Below, piece after piece: positions 1 to 8,816 of a stretch of 64,000 nt of DNA. Origin of the DNA: Chitinophaga tropicalis (GTDB lineage Bacteria; Bacteroidota; Bacteroidia; Chitinophagales; Chitinophagaceae). The DNA is taken from assembly GCF_009758205.1 (NCBI RefSeq), contig NZ_WRXN01000009.1:246886-310885 (forward strand), in the 5' to 3' direction. Under the pieces are notes generated by a model that was not told the DNA's origin, made no database searches, and was given only the letters and a program-made list of their open reading frames with translations. A program made the position numbers and the translations under genes. Positions within the stretch are counted from its first letter, which is position 1. Each line of letters starts with the position of its first letter.

Positions 1-1395
1 ACCGCCCTTCACTACTTTCAGAAGTTACCCGAAGATTCATTGCAATTTGATGCTCTATTATTCCTGCTTGAAAATAGTGCTGGAAAGTTTACAGAAATAC
101 CTGTTATCAAATCAAGAAAAAGCTCTCAGGTTTCAATAGTTAATTGGGCACATTTACCTCCGACTGACATATTTGAAAGCTATCTCAGAAAAACCAAACA
201 ATACATCACTGTACAGGAAACTCCTGATATTCATATTTTAAAGGCAGATTATCTGATCAAGAACGTTCTCCAATCATTTGAAGACTGGCATAAGTACCCC
301 TGGAACCAGCATACCAGCTACCATGATTTTCTTCACTATCTGCTTCCTTTTAATATTTATCGCAATGCTCCTGATAACTGGCGGGAATTCATAATAAATC
401 ATAGCCGGCATATAATTGACTCACTAGCTAACAAACAGGTTAGGCTTTCCAGAAATGTATACAATACATTGATTTCATCCTATCCCTTCAACCAGGTAAA
501 ATACACCCAAGACTTTCTCCATTTCTCAAATTATCCATCACTATCAGAAATAATGTATACGCAAAAGGGAGAGTGTTTCAATATTGCCTGTATGTACGTA
601 TATCTTTTAAGGGCTGCCGGAATTCCATCAACTATTGATATTGTCCCTTATTGGGGTACTCAGAATGCAGGGCATTCGGAAGCAGTCTTTCTAAATGAAA
701 CAGGAAAGCTTAAGCCGTATGATACAACAAGATTCAATCGCGCCGCTAAAGTATACCGATTTACAACTACCCCCAACGATCTTCTTATCAATCACATAAA
801 CATTCCAGAAACTGTTCACAGGCTCTTCCCTGACCACCTGTTGAATAATTATCTACAGGATGTAACTGACAATTACGTGCCCACGACGAACTTAACCATT
901 GATATTGAAGATATCGATAATGCAGGAGTGGCCTTTTTATGCGTGCAAAACCATATGAAATGGCAGCCTTTGCAAGCAGGTATTATTAAAGAAGATCTTG
1001 TTGTTACGTTTGAAAAAATGAATAGTAATGTTGTATACCAGATGATGGTACCTTCTCCCGAAGGCAAACCACAATATATAGGATCCCCATTTATACTGAC
1101 TCCTTCAGGGGAACAAAAATACTTTACAGCAGATACGCTTTTAAAAGAAATTCAACTGAGTCAGATCAATCCGTACGAATATGGTTATGTAAAGAAGAGT
1201 AACTACTATACTTTATTCTACCTGGATGGAGTAAACTGGGTAGAAGTGCAGCAAAAAGAATGTAGCACTGACAGCAGTATCAGTTTTGAAAATATAAATA
1301 GTCATGGCCTGTTTGAATTAAAAGAAAACAACACGAAAAGGTCTGGCTCCTGCAGATGTTTTACATATGAGAATGGGAAACAGATATGGTGGTAG
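1..1395 (+). CDS. Transglutaminase-like domain protein (5' partial)
   Basis: The reading frame is open from the first base of the window, so the N-terminus lies outside; the first in-frame start-like codon (TTG at 40) is unlikely to be the true start. About 464 residues are visible. The segment GECFNIACMYVYLLRAAGIP carries a candidate catalytic Cys192 (visible numbering), followed by GHSEAVF (His225) and KPYD (Asp241). This is the Cys-His-Asp order of the transglutaminase-like superfamily, which in bacteria includes peptidases and amidases as well as cross-linking enzymes. The rest looks like the extracytoplasmic transglutaminase proteins common in Bacteroidota, with beta-rich C-terminal modules. 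The substrate is unknown. The gene ends in TAG just before a hairpin terminator and converges on the TonB-receptor operon, so it is probably not part of the lanthipeptide locus. The family call is fairly secure; the role is not known. Confidence 0.75.
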   Translation, partial: TALHYFQKLPEDSLQFDALLFLLENSAGKFTEIPVIKSRKSSQVSIVNWAHLPPTDIFESYLRKTKQYITVQETPDIHILKADYLIKNVLQSFEDWHKYPWNQHTSYHDFLHYLLPFNIYRNAPDNWREFIINHSRHIIDSLANKQVRLSRNVYNTLISSYPFNQVKYTQDFLHFSNYPSLSEIMYTQKGECFNIACMYVYLLRAAGIPSTIDIVPYWGTQNAGHSEAVFLNETGKLKPYDTTRFNRAAKVYRFTTTPNDLLINHINIPETVHRLFPDHLLNNYLQDVTDNYVPTTNLTIDIEDIDNAGVAFLCVQNHMKWQPLQAGIIKEDLVVTFEKMNSNVVYQMMVPSPEGKPQYIGSPFILTPSGEQKYFTADTLLKEIQLSQINPYEYGYVKKSNYYTLFYLDGVNWVEVQQKECSTDSSISFENINSHGLFELKENNTKRSGSCRCFTYENGKQIWW

Positions 1396-1410
1396 TTTTT
1401 GTCTATATAT

Positions 1411-1449
1411 AGAGGAGAGGATACTTTTAGGTATCCCCTCTGTTTTTAT
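1411..1449 (+). terminator. Rho-independent terminator after the transglutaminase-like gene
   Basis: The arms at 1411-1424 and 1431-1441 pair over GGATAC/GTATCC and then GAG/CTC with one mismatch, around a TTTTAG loop. A TGTTTTT tract follows on the plus strand. The hairpin sits between two convergent genes. The minus side has a weak T-run, so it probably acts mainly on the plus strand. Confidence 0.65.
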
Positions 1450-1471
1450 TCAAAACACTTTCTACCCCAAA

Positions 1472-3610
1472 TCAATACAAGCGTATGCCTATCTGCAGTT
1501 TTGCGCTGAAAGGGGCGCCTTCCGTGTAGTACCAGATGCCGGTAGAGGCATTACCTGCTTTTCTATCGCCAGAGGCCATGTAGCGTTTATTGGTGATGTT
1601 ATCAAGCAGGAGACGTGCAGTGTATTTGCCGTGTTCATATCCTATGCTGCCATCCAGTTTGGTAAAATCAGGCATGTTGACATTGGCTGCGGTCCCCCTT
1701 TTCATCACAGTAGTTTCTCCCAGGCTGAATGATACTCCTTTCAATGCGCCTTCCTTTACCTGATACATGGCCCAGGCATTCAGTTGTTGTTTAGGTCCGC
1801 GGGCATAACGTTTGCCGATGTTATCAGGATTGGCATCTTCGCTTACAATGGAAGAAAGCAGTGTATAGTTGGCTGATACTGTAAGGTTATCTATCGGCAT
1901 ACCCAGCACATCCAGTTCCAGGCCTTTGCTCCTCACCTGCCCTATCTGACGTGTCATACCAGCAGCAGCATCGTAAGACAGTACATTGTTCCGTTTGATG
2001 ATGTATGCAGACACCGAAGTAGACAGCAATCCGCCGAACCATTCTTTCTTTAAACCGGCTTCTGTATTCTTACTTCTGAGCGGGACATACAGCGCTCCTG
2101 TAGAGCTGACACCTACCTGTGGCTGAAAGGACTGGTCATAAACTGCATACAGGCTCATACTGTTCATGATCATCCAGGTAATACCTGCCCTGGGCGTAAA
2201 TGAATGATAGTAGTAATTTTTATAGATGGGAGCAGAATAGCTTCTTTTGGAAACCTCATTGTAGGTAAAGCGGCCACCAAATGAGACGATCACTTTATCA
2301 AACAGGCTTACTGCATCGTATGCATATGCTGCCATCCATTCATTCAGGCTATTATATGTATAAAGCTTGTTGTACAGGCGCAGGCTATCCCGGTTTATGC
2401 CATATGATAAATGGCTGAGATCAAATGCAAACTGCCTGGCTCCCACTGCCTGGTAGATGGAATCTTCTGACCTTGTATAATCAATGCCAGTCAGGATGCG
2501 ATGCGTGATACGCCGACCTGTACTGAACTTCCCGTTAAGGAACAACTGAGTGGAGCCTGTAAGATTTTTGCGGGCATGATTAAAACTGCTGCGGGTGGTG
2601 GTGCCATCAGCATTAAAGCTGACGGCGTTAAAGGTACCACCCTTGTACATTGTCCACTGATCGTAAGGGGAACGTTTGGCTGATGATTGTGAAGTGAGCT
2701 TCCAGTTGTCATTGAAAGCATGTACAAACAACAACCGTACAGTATGTTCATCTGCTTTGGATACCGGCAGACCGGGGTCTGCCATATAGTTATTGGCACG
2801 GCGATCTTTCAGGATGGTACTGTCATATGCACCTTTGGTAAACTGTGTACCATTTTTAGCCCTGCTGAGCTGCATATTATATTCTGCCAGCAGATAGGTA
2901 CGTTTATTGAAATTATATTGTACTACAGGGGCCAGTACGTATTTCTCCTTCTTAAACCAGTCTGCAAAATATTCCTGTGATTCTGCAACTGCATTGATAC
3001 GGTAAGAGAATCCCTTTTCCCTGACAGCACTTCCCGCATCTACTGCTGCGCGGTAAAAATTAAAAGAGCCAGCTGCGAGCCTGACATTCAGCAATTTACC
3101 GGTTTTAGGTGTTTTTGTCACTACGTTGATGGAACCTCCGGGTTCGCCATAACCATTTATGAATCCTGCTGGCCCTTTTATGATCTCCACACTTTCTATC
3201 AGCGCTTCATCTTCCTGGGAATTTTCATAAGTTCCCCCTCCTGTCAGCCCATTTCGGGAGATGTTGGCATTGAAGCCCCGGAGGGTGATGGTATTTGCAC
3301 CGGAGAAAACGTTATCTGTAGACAGGTAAACACCACTGGCATTGCGGAGCGCATCTTTCAGTTCAAAACCTCCCTGCAGCTGAAGCAGGCGGTTACTGAC
3401 ACCGGTAATGTTCTGTGGTGTTTCCAGGAGTGGCCCGCCGATCTTTAATGTTGCGGAAAGGCTGTCTGTTTTGACAGTGCGTTTTCTTGTTTCTATGTTC
3501 ACCTCTTTGAGGTGATGTGTGCGTAGTGAGTCTTTTGCATGTTGTGCAAATGCGCTACAGGAGAAGGTAATAAACAGTACGCCTGAGAGGCTGATCTTAT
3601 TGATAAGCAT
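1472..3610 (-). CDS. TonB-dependent receptor, siderophore-receptor type
   Basis: This is an outer-membrane gated channel of 712 residues, typical for the family. Residues 1-22 form a signal peptide ending SAFA before Gln23. A short N-terminal segment with EVNIET may act as the TonB box. The plug domain spans roughly residues 50-180 and includes TLRGFNANISRNGLTGG and EIIKGPAGFINGYGEPGG, which are typical plug motifs. The remainder is a beta-barrel ending in an aromatic residue (IGIRLY), as expected for BAM-dependent insertion. No carboxypeptidase-like N-terminal domain is present, so it resembles FhuA/FepA-type receptors rather than SusC. The start lies 3 nt after the upstream permease stop, so it is the last gene of a three-gene operon beside the lanthipeptide genes. 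A role in uptake or sensing of the peptide is plausible (inference); iron-siderophore uptake is the alternative. Confidence 0.85.
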   Translation of the reverse strand: MLINKISLSGVLFITFSCSAFAQHAKDSLRTHHLKEVNIETRKRTVKTDSLSATLKIGGPLLETPQNITGVSNRLLQLQGGFELKDALRNASGVYLSTDNVFSGANTITLRGFNANISRNGLTGGGTYENSQEDEALIESVEIIKGPAGFINGYGEPGGSINVVTKTPKTGKLLNVRLAAGSFNFYRAAVDAGSAVREKGFSYRINAVAESQEYFADWFKKEKYVLAPVVQYNFNKRTYLLAEYNMQLSRAKNGTQFTKGAYDSTILKDRRANNYMADPGLPVSKADEHTVRLLFVHAFNDNWKLTSQSSAKRSPYDQWTMYKGGTFNAVSFNADGTTTRSSFNHARKNLTGSTQLFLNGKFSTGRRITHRILTGIDYTRSEDSIYQAVGARQFAFDLSHLSYGINRDSLRLYNKLYTYNSLNEWMAAYAYDAVSLFDKVIVSFGGRFTYNEVSKRSYSAPIYKNYYYHSFTPRAGITWMIMNSMSLYAVYDQSFQPQVGVSSTGALYVPLRSKNTEAGLKKEWFGGLLSTSVSAYIIKRNNVLSYDAAAGMTRQIGQVRSKGLELDVLGMPIDNLTVSANYTLLSSIVSEDANPDNIGKRYARGPKQQLNAWAMYQVKEGALKGVSFSLGETTVMKRGTAANVNMPDFTKLDGSIGYEHGKYTARLLLDNITNKRYMASGDRKAGNASTGIWYYTEGAPFSAKLQIGIRLY

Positions 3611-3613
3611 AAT

Positions 3614-5032
3614 TTAAGAATGATATTTCTTTTTCAGAATAAAGGTCCCTGCGGCCCCGCAGATGGCAGACAACAACAGGAGGTAGCCAACTCCGTTGTA
3701 AATGCGCCTGTTCCTGTAAGGAGCTGCTTTATGTTGAAAGGTGGGTAATGCGTGATAATCTTCCGGAGTGAAGTTCCTGTCATGAAAAAAGTATGTAAAG
3801 AAATGCTCTTTCCATTGCCTGTGAAATGCTTTCACTTCCTCTTCATAATGGAGATAGTCTGTTGCATCTGTATGCGCTGCCAGGTTGAAGAGCGACTGGG
3901 CATATACTGCCGGATTAAAACGATAGCTATGCAATAATGCCTGCAGGTCTTTCTGCCTGGCGGCTTCATCCTGAGCTGTGAAGCGCTCCATCCGGCGGGC
4001 TACAAGGTCATAATAAGCCGTTGTACGGCGGGAGCTGCCGGAAACAGTATCATAAGCATGGCTATCCTTATAGCGGGGATAATGGGCATAAAAGCTATCC
4101 AGCAATTGTTTTTGCGGAAGGTCCCACAATGCCCATTCCTGTTCCCGTTGTTCTGCCGCAACAGTAGCTGTTTGTGTGCCGGGGGTATTTTCATCTGTCC
4201 CGTAACGGGAGAGCGCCGGCAGCAGGACCAATAACAGCAGCCATATGCCTGTCATCAGTATCACATTAAAGGCGGATGACCTGTTGAATGAAATAACGAG
4301 GAACAACAGCAGGGACCAGAAGGTGAGATATGCTGCAGTGATGAGCATCCAGTTACCTATACCATCAATGTTACCGCCCTGCATCAGAGAAACAATCAAC
4401 AAGGGTAATGTAAAGAGTACAAAGAACAGCAGCCATCTTAACAGTAGTCTTGCCGTCAGCAAGGGCAGGATACTTTTCTGTTGTACGAGGATCAGTGTAT
4501 AGGTGCCCAGTTCTTTCTCACGCGAGAGGATGTTATATGTAATTCCCATCAGCAACAGCGGGAAGATATAGATGAGCAGAAAGGACAGGTCAAAGTTGCC
4601 TGTCAGCAGTTTCAGCGGATTGCTGATCTTCTCTTCTCCGTGCATGTAACTCCAGCTTAGCTCCAGCCGGTGTTGCCAGGGTTCCATATCACTCATACCA
4701 ATGGACAACATGGAAAGAGGCGCTGCAGGAAGAACGGTTACGGGTTTCAGCTGGAATTGTACTACTACAGGGTGAGACAATTGTTTCAGGGTAGTTTTTC
4801 CCTCTCCCGTCAGGGTATCTGCTGTGCATAGTTTTAACAGGAGGCTGTCAAACCTGTGCTGATAATCTGCATATACGCTGTCTGCTGCGTGCCTCCGCTC
4901 TGTTGTTACTGCATTTCCGTAATATAGTGCGCATCCTGCTGTCATTATTACCAGGCATGTAACCGGTAGTAACAAACGGTATCTCAGCAGCCATTGCCAT
5001 TCGAAGGCAAGCAGTTTTAAAAATAAGGTCAT
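3614..5032 (-). CDS. ABC-2 type permease, DUF3526 family (second of pair)
   Basis: This is a 472-residue inner-membrane permease. A first membrane helix lies at about residues 17-38. A long extracytoplasmic loop follows, then a cluster of helices starting with LSFLLIYIFPLLLMGITYNIL, the segment SREKELGTYTLILVQ, and a final helix near the C-terminus. The ABC-2 core with the large soluble insert fits the DUF3526 permeases of Bacteroidota. Its ATG overlaps the stop of the upstream permease gene by 4 nt (ATGA at 5029-5032), which indicates translational coupling and a heteromeric transporter. No ATP-binding subunit is encoded beside it. Location next to lanthipeptide genes suggests immunity or transport of the product, by analogy with LanFEG systems; this is inference. 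Confidence 0.75.
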   Translation of the reverse strand: MTLFLKLLAFEWQWLLRYRLLLPVTCLVIMTAGCALYYGNAVTTERRHAADSVYADYQHRFDSLLLKLCTADTLTGEGKTTLKQLSHPVVVQFQLKPVTVLPAAPLSMLSIGMSDMEPWQHRLELSWSYMHGEEKISNPLKLLTGNFDLSFLLIYIFPLLLMGITYNILSREKELGTYTLILVQQKSILPLLTARLLLRWLLFFVLFTLPLLIVSLMQGGNIDGIGNWMLITAAYLTFWSLLLFLVISFNRSSAFNVILMTGIWLLLLVLLPALSRYGTDENTPGTQTATVAAEQREQEWALWDLPQKQLLDSFYAHYPRYKDSHAYDTVSGSSRRTTAYYDLVARRMERFTAQDEAARQKDLQALLHSYRFNPAVYAQSLFNLAAHTDATDYLHYEEEVKAFHRQWKEHFFTYFFHDRNFTPEDYHALPTFQHKAAPYRNRRIYNGVGYLLLLSAICGAAGTFILKKKYHS

Positions 5033-6417
5033 TGGCAGGAGGACTGTTTACGGTGGTGTAAGAAAAGCAGCCATGCTACAGGTATACATAACCATAGCAG
5101 CAATGCTGTATACGCGGGGAGCAGCTCCTGCAATACCAGGGTTATGGCTAGTGGCGAATAAGTGAAGGGAGGCATCTGCCGGTAAAAATCTGCAGAGACT
5201 ATTTCACCTTCTGCCAGCTTGCCATTCAGCCGGCGGATGAAATCATTCCGGTATTGCCTGGCTGCCAATTGAAAGCGTATTGTATGTGCGTAGTCGGTGC
5301 CTGCAAGAGCCATAGAGATCTCCCGCAGAGCGATGAAAGGATCGAGGAATCTTCCATATAGCTGATAACGGTTCTGCTGTACAATGAGGCTATCTATCCT
5401 GCCCATATATTTTTCATATATACGTTCGTTATAGTCTTCTCCAGCCTGCATCAGTAAAGCATCTGCATTGACAGGCAGTGATTTCAGGCTATCTGCATGA
5501 TAATGCCGCAAAAGGGAATCGTTAAACTGTTTTACACGCAGGGCCCGTGGAGACTTGCCGTCCAAGCCGAACTTCTCTGCATCAGACATTTGTTTCTGTA
5601 GTGCAAACTGTGATGGTAATGGCGCGTTCCGTTCTGCTGCTGACGCCATTATCCTGGGCAACAGGATTATGAACAACAGCCAGGTACCTAAGAGGAACAT
5701 CAATACAGTACCTGATTGCCGGAAGGCTGCAGATGCAGCTACCCCCAGTAAGGCAAAAAAAGCAGCATAGAGTATATAGGCCAGCAAGATAGCAGAGAGC
5801 GTAACAATTCCTGCCTGTCTTATATCTGTGTCAGCAAAGAAGAGCAACAGCAGCCAACAGAGGAAAAAGATAGCCAGCAAGACCGCTGCCAGTGCTTTTC
5901 CGGCAAGCAGCACGTCTGTACCTGCTCCCTGCAGCCGGAGCATGGGTAAAGTACCCTGTTCACGTTCTCCTGTATACAGATCAAAACACAGGAAGATGAG
6001 TAACAAGGGCAGGAATAGTTGTAATACAACTGCCACGGTGAGATGGCCAAAGCGGAGATAGTTGCCTGACAAAGGCACAGGAGGCGCCTGGAATCCGTGC
6101 TGCTTATGCGCTTCAATACGGTATACATTACCTGTAAAATACTCAATGCCTTTATCAAAGCTACTGAGTGCGGAAGGCGGTTTGAAAATATATGTACCGT
6201 AATGAGCAGCGCCATGGGGATTACTTACGTCCAGCGTTTCCCATTCATGGCGGAACTGCTTATCAGCTTCCAGCTGTGTTTTACGGAGCAACCGGTAAGA
6301 ATGCTGTGAGGTGATCAACGCCATGATCATCATCAGCAGTAATACCAGCAAGGCGATAAAAACCGTGCGCTGCCGGAATAGTATCCGCAACTCTTTTACA
6401 ATAATGGTTTTCAGCAT
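5029..6417 (-). CDS. ABC-2 type permease, DUF3526 family (first of pair)
   Basis: This is a 462-residue membrane protein, first gene of the minus-strand operon. It has an N-terminal helix (about residues 18-36), a soluble loop, then the typical run with LFLPLLLIFLCFDLYTGE followed by REQGTLPMLRLQG, the usual ABC-2 'EREQGT' signature. More helices and a long periplasmic segment follow before the C-terminal helix. It is a paralogue of the next gene and overlaps it by 4 nt. A candidate promoter on the minus strand lies about 115 nt upstream, inside the exporter promoter region. As with its partner, the ATPase must come from elsewhere. It is probably one half of a permease pair for export or self-protection; the substrate is inferred from context only. 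Confidence 0.75.
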   Translation of the reverse strand: MLKTIIVKELRILFRQRTVFIALLVLLLMMIMALITSQHSYRLLRKTQLEADKQFRHEWETLDVSNPHGAAHYGTYIFKPPSALSSFDKGIEYFTGNVYRIEAHKQHGFQAPPVPLSGNYLRFGHLTVAVVLQLFLPLLLIFLCFDLYTGEREQGTLPMLRLQGAGTDVLLAGKALAAVLLAIFFLCWLLLLFFADTDIRQAGIVTLSAILLAYILYAAFFALLGVAASAAFRQSGTVLMFLLGTWLLFIILLPRIMASAAERNAPLPSQFALQKQMSDAEKFGLDGKSPRALRVKQFNDSLLRHYHADSLKSLPVNADALLMQAGEDYNERIYEKYMGRIDSLIVQQNRYQLYGRFLDPFIALREISMALAGTDYAHTIRFQLAARQYRNDFIRRLNGKLAEGEIVSADFYRQMPPFTYSPLAITLVLQELLPAYTALLLWLCIPVAWLLFLHHRKQSSCQ

Positions 6418-6532
6418 AAACGGGCTTCAGGTTATAGCAATAGAATACCCATTCCGCAAAGTGAGCTCACCTCACAATGCAGTATGACATTGTTTTTATT
6501 TAATAGTACCTGTTGTAATTATTTCAGTGATG

Positions 6533-6566
6533 TAAAGATAAGGGTAGTTTTAAATATTTGCAACAA
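6533..6566 (-). promoter_or_regulatory. Candidate promoter of the permease/TonB-receptor operon
   Basis: On the minus strand a TTG (complement of 6561-6563) is followed after 20 nt by TATCTTTA (6533-6540). This is one base from the Bacteroidota -7 consensus TAnnTTTG. The element overlaps the plus-strand exporter promoter, so the two are probably mutually influenced. The leader would be about 110 nt. Moderate to low confidence. Confidence 0.4.
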
Positions 6567-6587
6567 TGTTACAATTTAATATCTTTG
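6553..6587 (+). promoter_or_regulatory. Bacteroidota-type promoter of the exporter/modification operon
   Basis: The -33 element TTTG (6557-6560), an exact 19-nt spacer and the -7 element TATCTTTG (6580-6587) match the TTTG-N19-TAnnTTTG consensus known for the Bacteroidota primary sigma factor. Transcription would start near 6594, leaving only about 13 nt before the ATG at 6607. The 16-mer AATATTTGCAACAATG (6553-6568) is repeated exactly at the precursor gene promoter. Confidence 0.75.
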
Positions 6588-6606
6588 GCCAGGAAAACCC
6601 ATCGTC

Positions 6607-8805
6607 ATGTTTCACGTAAGAAAGTTCCCATTATATAAACAGTCTGATGCTATGGATTGTGGCCCCACCTGCCTGAAAATGGTGGCAGCCCACTATGGGC
6701 GGCACTTTCCGTTGCAGCATCTGCGTAACCTGAGCAAGAGTACAAGGCAGGGAGTGACTATAGCTGATCTTATAGCAGCGGGAGAGCAACTTGGATTTAA
6801 AACGTTATCGGCAGAGCTGCCGTTAACAGTGCTATCTGATAAGGCGCCACTTCCCTGCCTGCTACATTGGGAGAAACAACATTTTGTAGTGTTGCATCAT
6901 ATTACTGCTACACATGCTTATGTAGCTGATCCTGCTGTTGGCCGCAGCATCGGCTATACCAAAAGAGAATTTCTCAGGGCATGGCAAAAGGATGAGAACA
7001 GTACTACGGGCAGGGCATTATTCCTGGAGCCTACCTCATCATTTTATGAGCAGGAAAGTATACCGGAGCAACGAACTACTTTGCTGACGCTATTGCCTTA
7101 TCTCAAAGCGCACAGGAAATTGCTAAGCCCTGTGCTGGGAAGTCTGCTGCTGGCATCAGGATTTTCACTGCTGGCGCCTATACTTACTCAAATGGTGGTG
7201 GATAAAGGGATACATCAGCAAAACATTCCTTTGTTATTACTCATTTGTGTGGGTCAGCTGATGCTTTTTTCCGGGCGTATGGCAATGGATTTTATACGCG
7301 CCAGGCTATTATATAAACTGGGTACCCGTATCAGTATCCAGATGCTGCGGGGGTTTATTCAAAAACTTATGCGGCTGCCCCTTCCTTTTTTTGACAACAG
7401 GCATGCAGGCGATAACCTGCAGAGGATAGCAGATAACCAGCGGGTGGAGGAGTTTCTCACTTCCATATTTGTCACATTTGTCATGGCTGTTATTAGTACG
7501 GTGGTGCTGGGCGGCGTGTTGTTATACTATAATCTCTGGATCTTTCTCCTGTTCCTGGCAGGAGCTGTTATTGCCATTTTCTGGGCCAACTCTTTCCAGG
7601 AAAAGCGGAAGCTACTGGACCAGCAGAAGTTCAGGATGCTGGCTGTCAACCAGCAGGTGCTACTGGAAATATTCGGCGCTATGCAGGAGATCAAGCTGAC
7701 AGGCAGCGAGGCAATTAAAAGTGAGCAATGGCAGTCTGTACAGGAGAGATCATTTGACCTGAAGCTGGAAAGCCTGCGGATGGACCAGTTCATGCAGGGC
7801 ACCGGTTTATTCATCAACGAGATAAAGAATGTAATGATCACCTCTGTGGCGGCTATACTTGTCATACAGGGGAATATCACATTGGGCGCTATGCTGGCCA
7901 TTACCTATATATGCGGGCAACTGAATACGCCGGTACTACAGCTGGCCGACTTTATCAGGTCTTCGCAGAATACCCTTTTCAGCCTGCAGCGTATAGCGGA
8001 GGTGCAACAGGAACCGGATGAGGACCAGCATCATCATACCCGTATTACAGCAGAAGATATTAAAGGGAAAGACATCAGACTGGAAGGGCTACGTTTTCAA
8101 TACGGGCATCAGCATTCTCCGGTAGTGCTGGATAATATTGACCTCACCCTGCCGGCAGGTAAGGTTACCGCTATTGTGGGTATGAGTGGCAGTGGTAAGA
8201 CCACCTTACTCAAGCTGCTGTTGAAGTTCTATGCTCCCACAGCCGGACGTATTATGATAGGAGGGCTTCCGCTGACATCCGTAAACGCAGGTGACTGGCG
8301 TCAGCATTGCGGTGTAGTAATGCAGGACGGTTATGTATTTATGGATACCATTGCAGGCAATGTTTATGCGGGGAGCACAGAAAGAGATGCTGAGCGGTTA
8401 TATGCTGCCTGTAAAATGGCTAACATACACGATTTCTTCTCTTCTATGCCTTTTGGTTATGATACTATGATAGGCAAAGACGGCTATGGCCTGAGTGAAG
8501 GGCAGCAACAACGCCTGCTGATAGCAAGGCTCATTTACCGTAATCCACAGCTTATTCTCCTGGATGAAGCCACCAACTCTCTCGACGCACATAATGAACG
8601 CGCCATCATGAACAGCCTGCATCAATTCTTTCCCGGCAAAACGGTTGTGATAGTTGCTCACCGGCTCAGTACTGTAAAACATGCCGACCAGATAGTGGTG
8701 ATGGATAAAGGACGTATTGTTGAACATGGTACACATCATTCATTGATCAACGTAAAAGGTGCATACTATCACCTGATTAAAAACCAGCTGGAGCTGGGCC
8801 AGTAA
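6607..8805 (+). CDS. lanT: Lanthipeptide exporter with C39 leader peptidase (LanT)
   Basis: This is a bifunctional inner-membrane protein of 732 residues that removes a double-glycine leader and exports the peptide. Residues 1-140 form a C39 peptidase domain with catalytic Cys18 (DAMDCGPTC), His92 (QHFVVLHHI) and Asp108 (VADPAVG). A six-helix ABC membrane domain follows at about 160-460. The ATPase domain has Walker A GMSGSGKTTLL near residue 525, signature LSEGQQQRLLIARL near 628, Walker B LILLDEATNSLD near 648 and the switch His in IVAHRLSTV. All catalytic residues are present. It is the first gene of the plus operon and starts 11 nt before the dehydratase gene. The precursor at 14084-14269 has a matching Gly-Gly site. 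No HlyD-like adaptor or TolC is encoded nearby, so outer-membrane passage is unexplained. Confidence 0.93.
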   Translation: MFHVRKFPLYKQSDAMDCGPTCLKMVAAHYGRHFPLQHLRNLSKSTRQGVTIADLIAAGEQLGFKTLSAELPLTVLSDKAPLPCLLHWEKQHFVVLHHITATHAYVADPAVGRSIGYTKREFLRAWQKDENSTTGRALFLEPTSSFYEQESIPEQRTTLLTLLPYLKAHRKLLSPVLGSLLLASGFSLLAPILTQMVVDKGIHQQNIPLLLLICVGQLMLFSGRMAMDFIRARLLYKLGTRISIQMLRGFIQKLMRLPLPFFDNRHAGDNLQRIADNQRVEEFLTSIFVTFVMAVISTVVLGGVLLYYNLWIFLLFLAGAVIAIFWANSFQEKRKLLDQQKFRMLAVNQQVLLEIFGAMQEIKLTGSEAIKSEQWQSVQERSFDLKLESLRMDQFMQGTGLFINEIKNVMITSVAAILVIQGNITLGAMLAITYICGQLNTPVLQLADFIRSSQNTLFSLQRIAEVQQEPDEDQHHHTRITAEDIKGKDIRLEGLRFQYGHQHSPVVLDNIDLTLPAGKVTAIVGMSGSGKTTLLKLLLKFYAPTAGRIMIGGLPLTSVNAGDWRQHCGVVMQDGYVFMDTIAGNVYAGSTERDAERLYAACKMANIHDFFSSMPFGYDTMIGKDGYGLSEGQQQRLLIARLIYRNPQLILLDEATNSLDAHNERAIMNSLHQFFPGKTVVIVAHRLSTVKHADQIVVMDKGRIVEHGTHHSLINVKGAYYHLIKNQLELGQ

Positions 8806-8816
8806 AATCATTCCAT

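Larger units (their letters stand above)
6418..6606. other. Divergent regulatory region of the lanthipeptide locus
   Basis: This 189-nt AT-rich spacer separates the permease/receptor operon (minus) from the exporter/dehydratase/cyclase operon (plus). It holds a strong plus-strand promoter and a weaker, overlapping minus-strand promoter. A GCAACAATG element between them recurs at the precursor gene promoter. No open reading frame of note is present. Confidence 0.6.

Noticed and set aside
1367..1732. Plus-strand frame running from the transglutaminase gene into the TonB receptor gene
   Set aside because: It overlaps the 3' ends of two well-supported genes and crosses the terminator.
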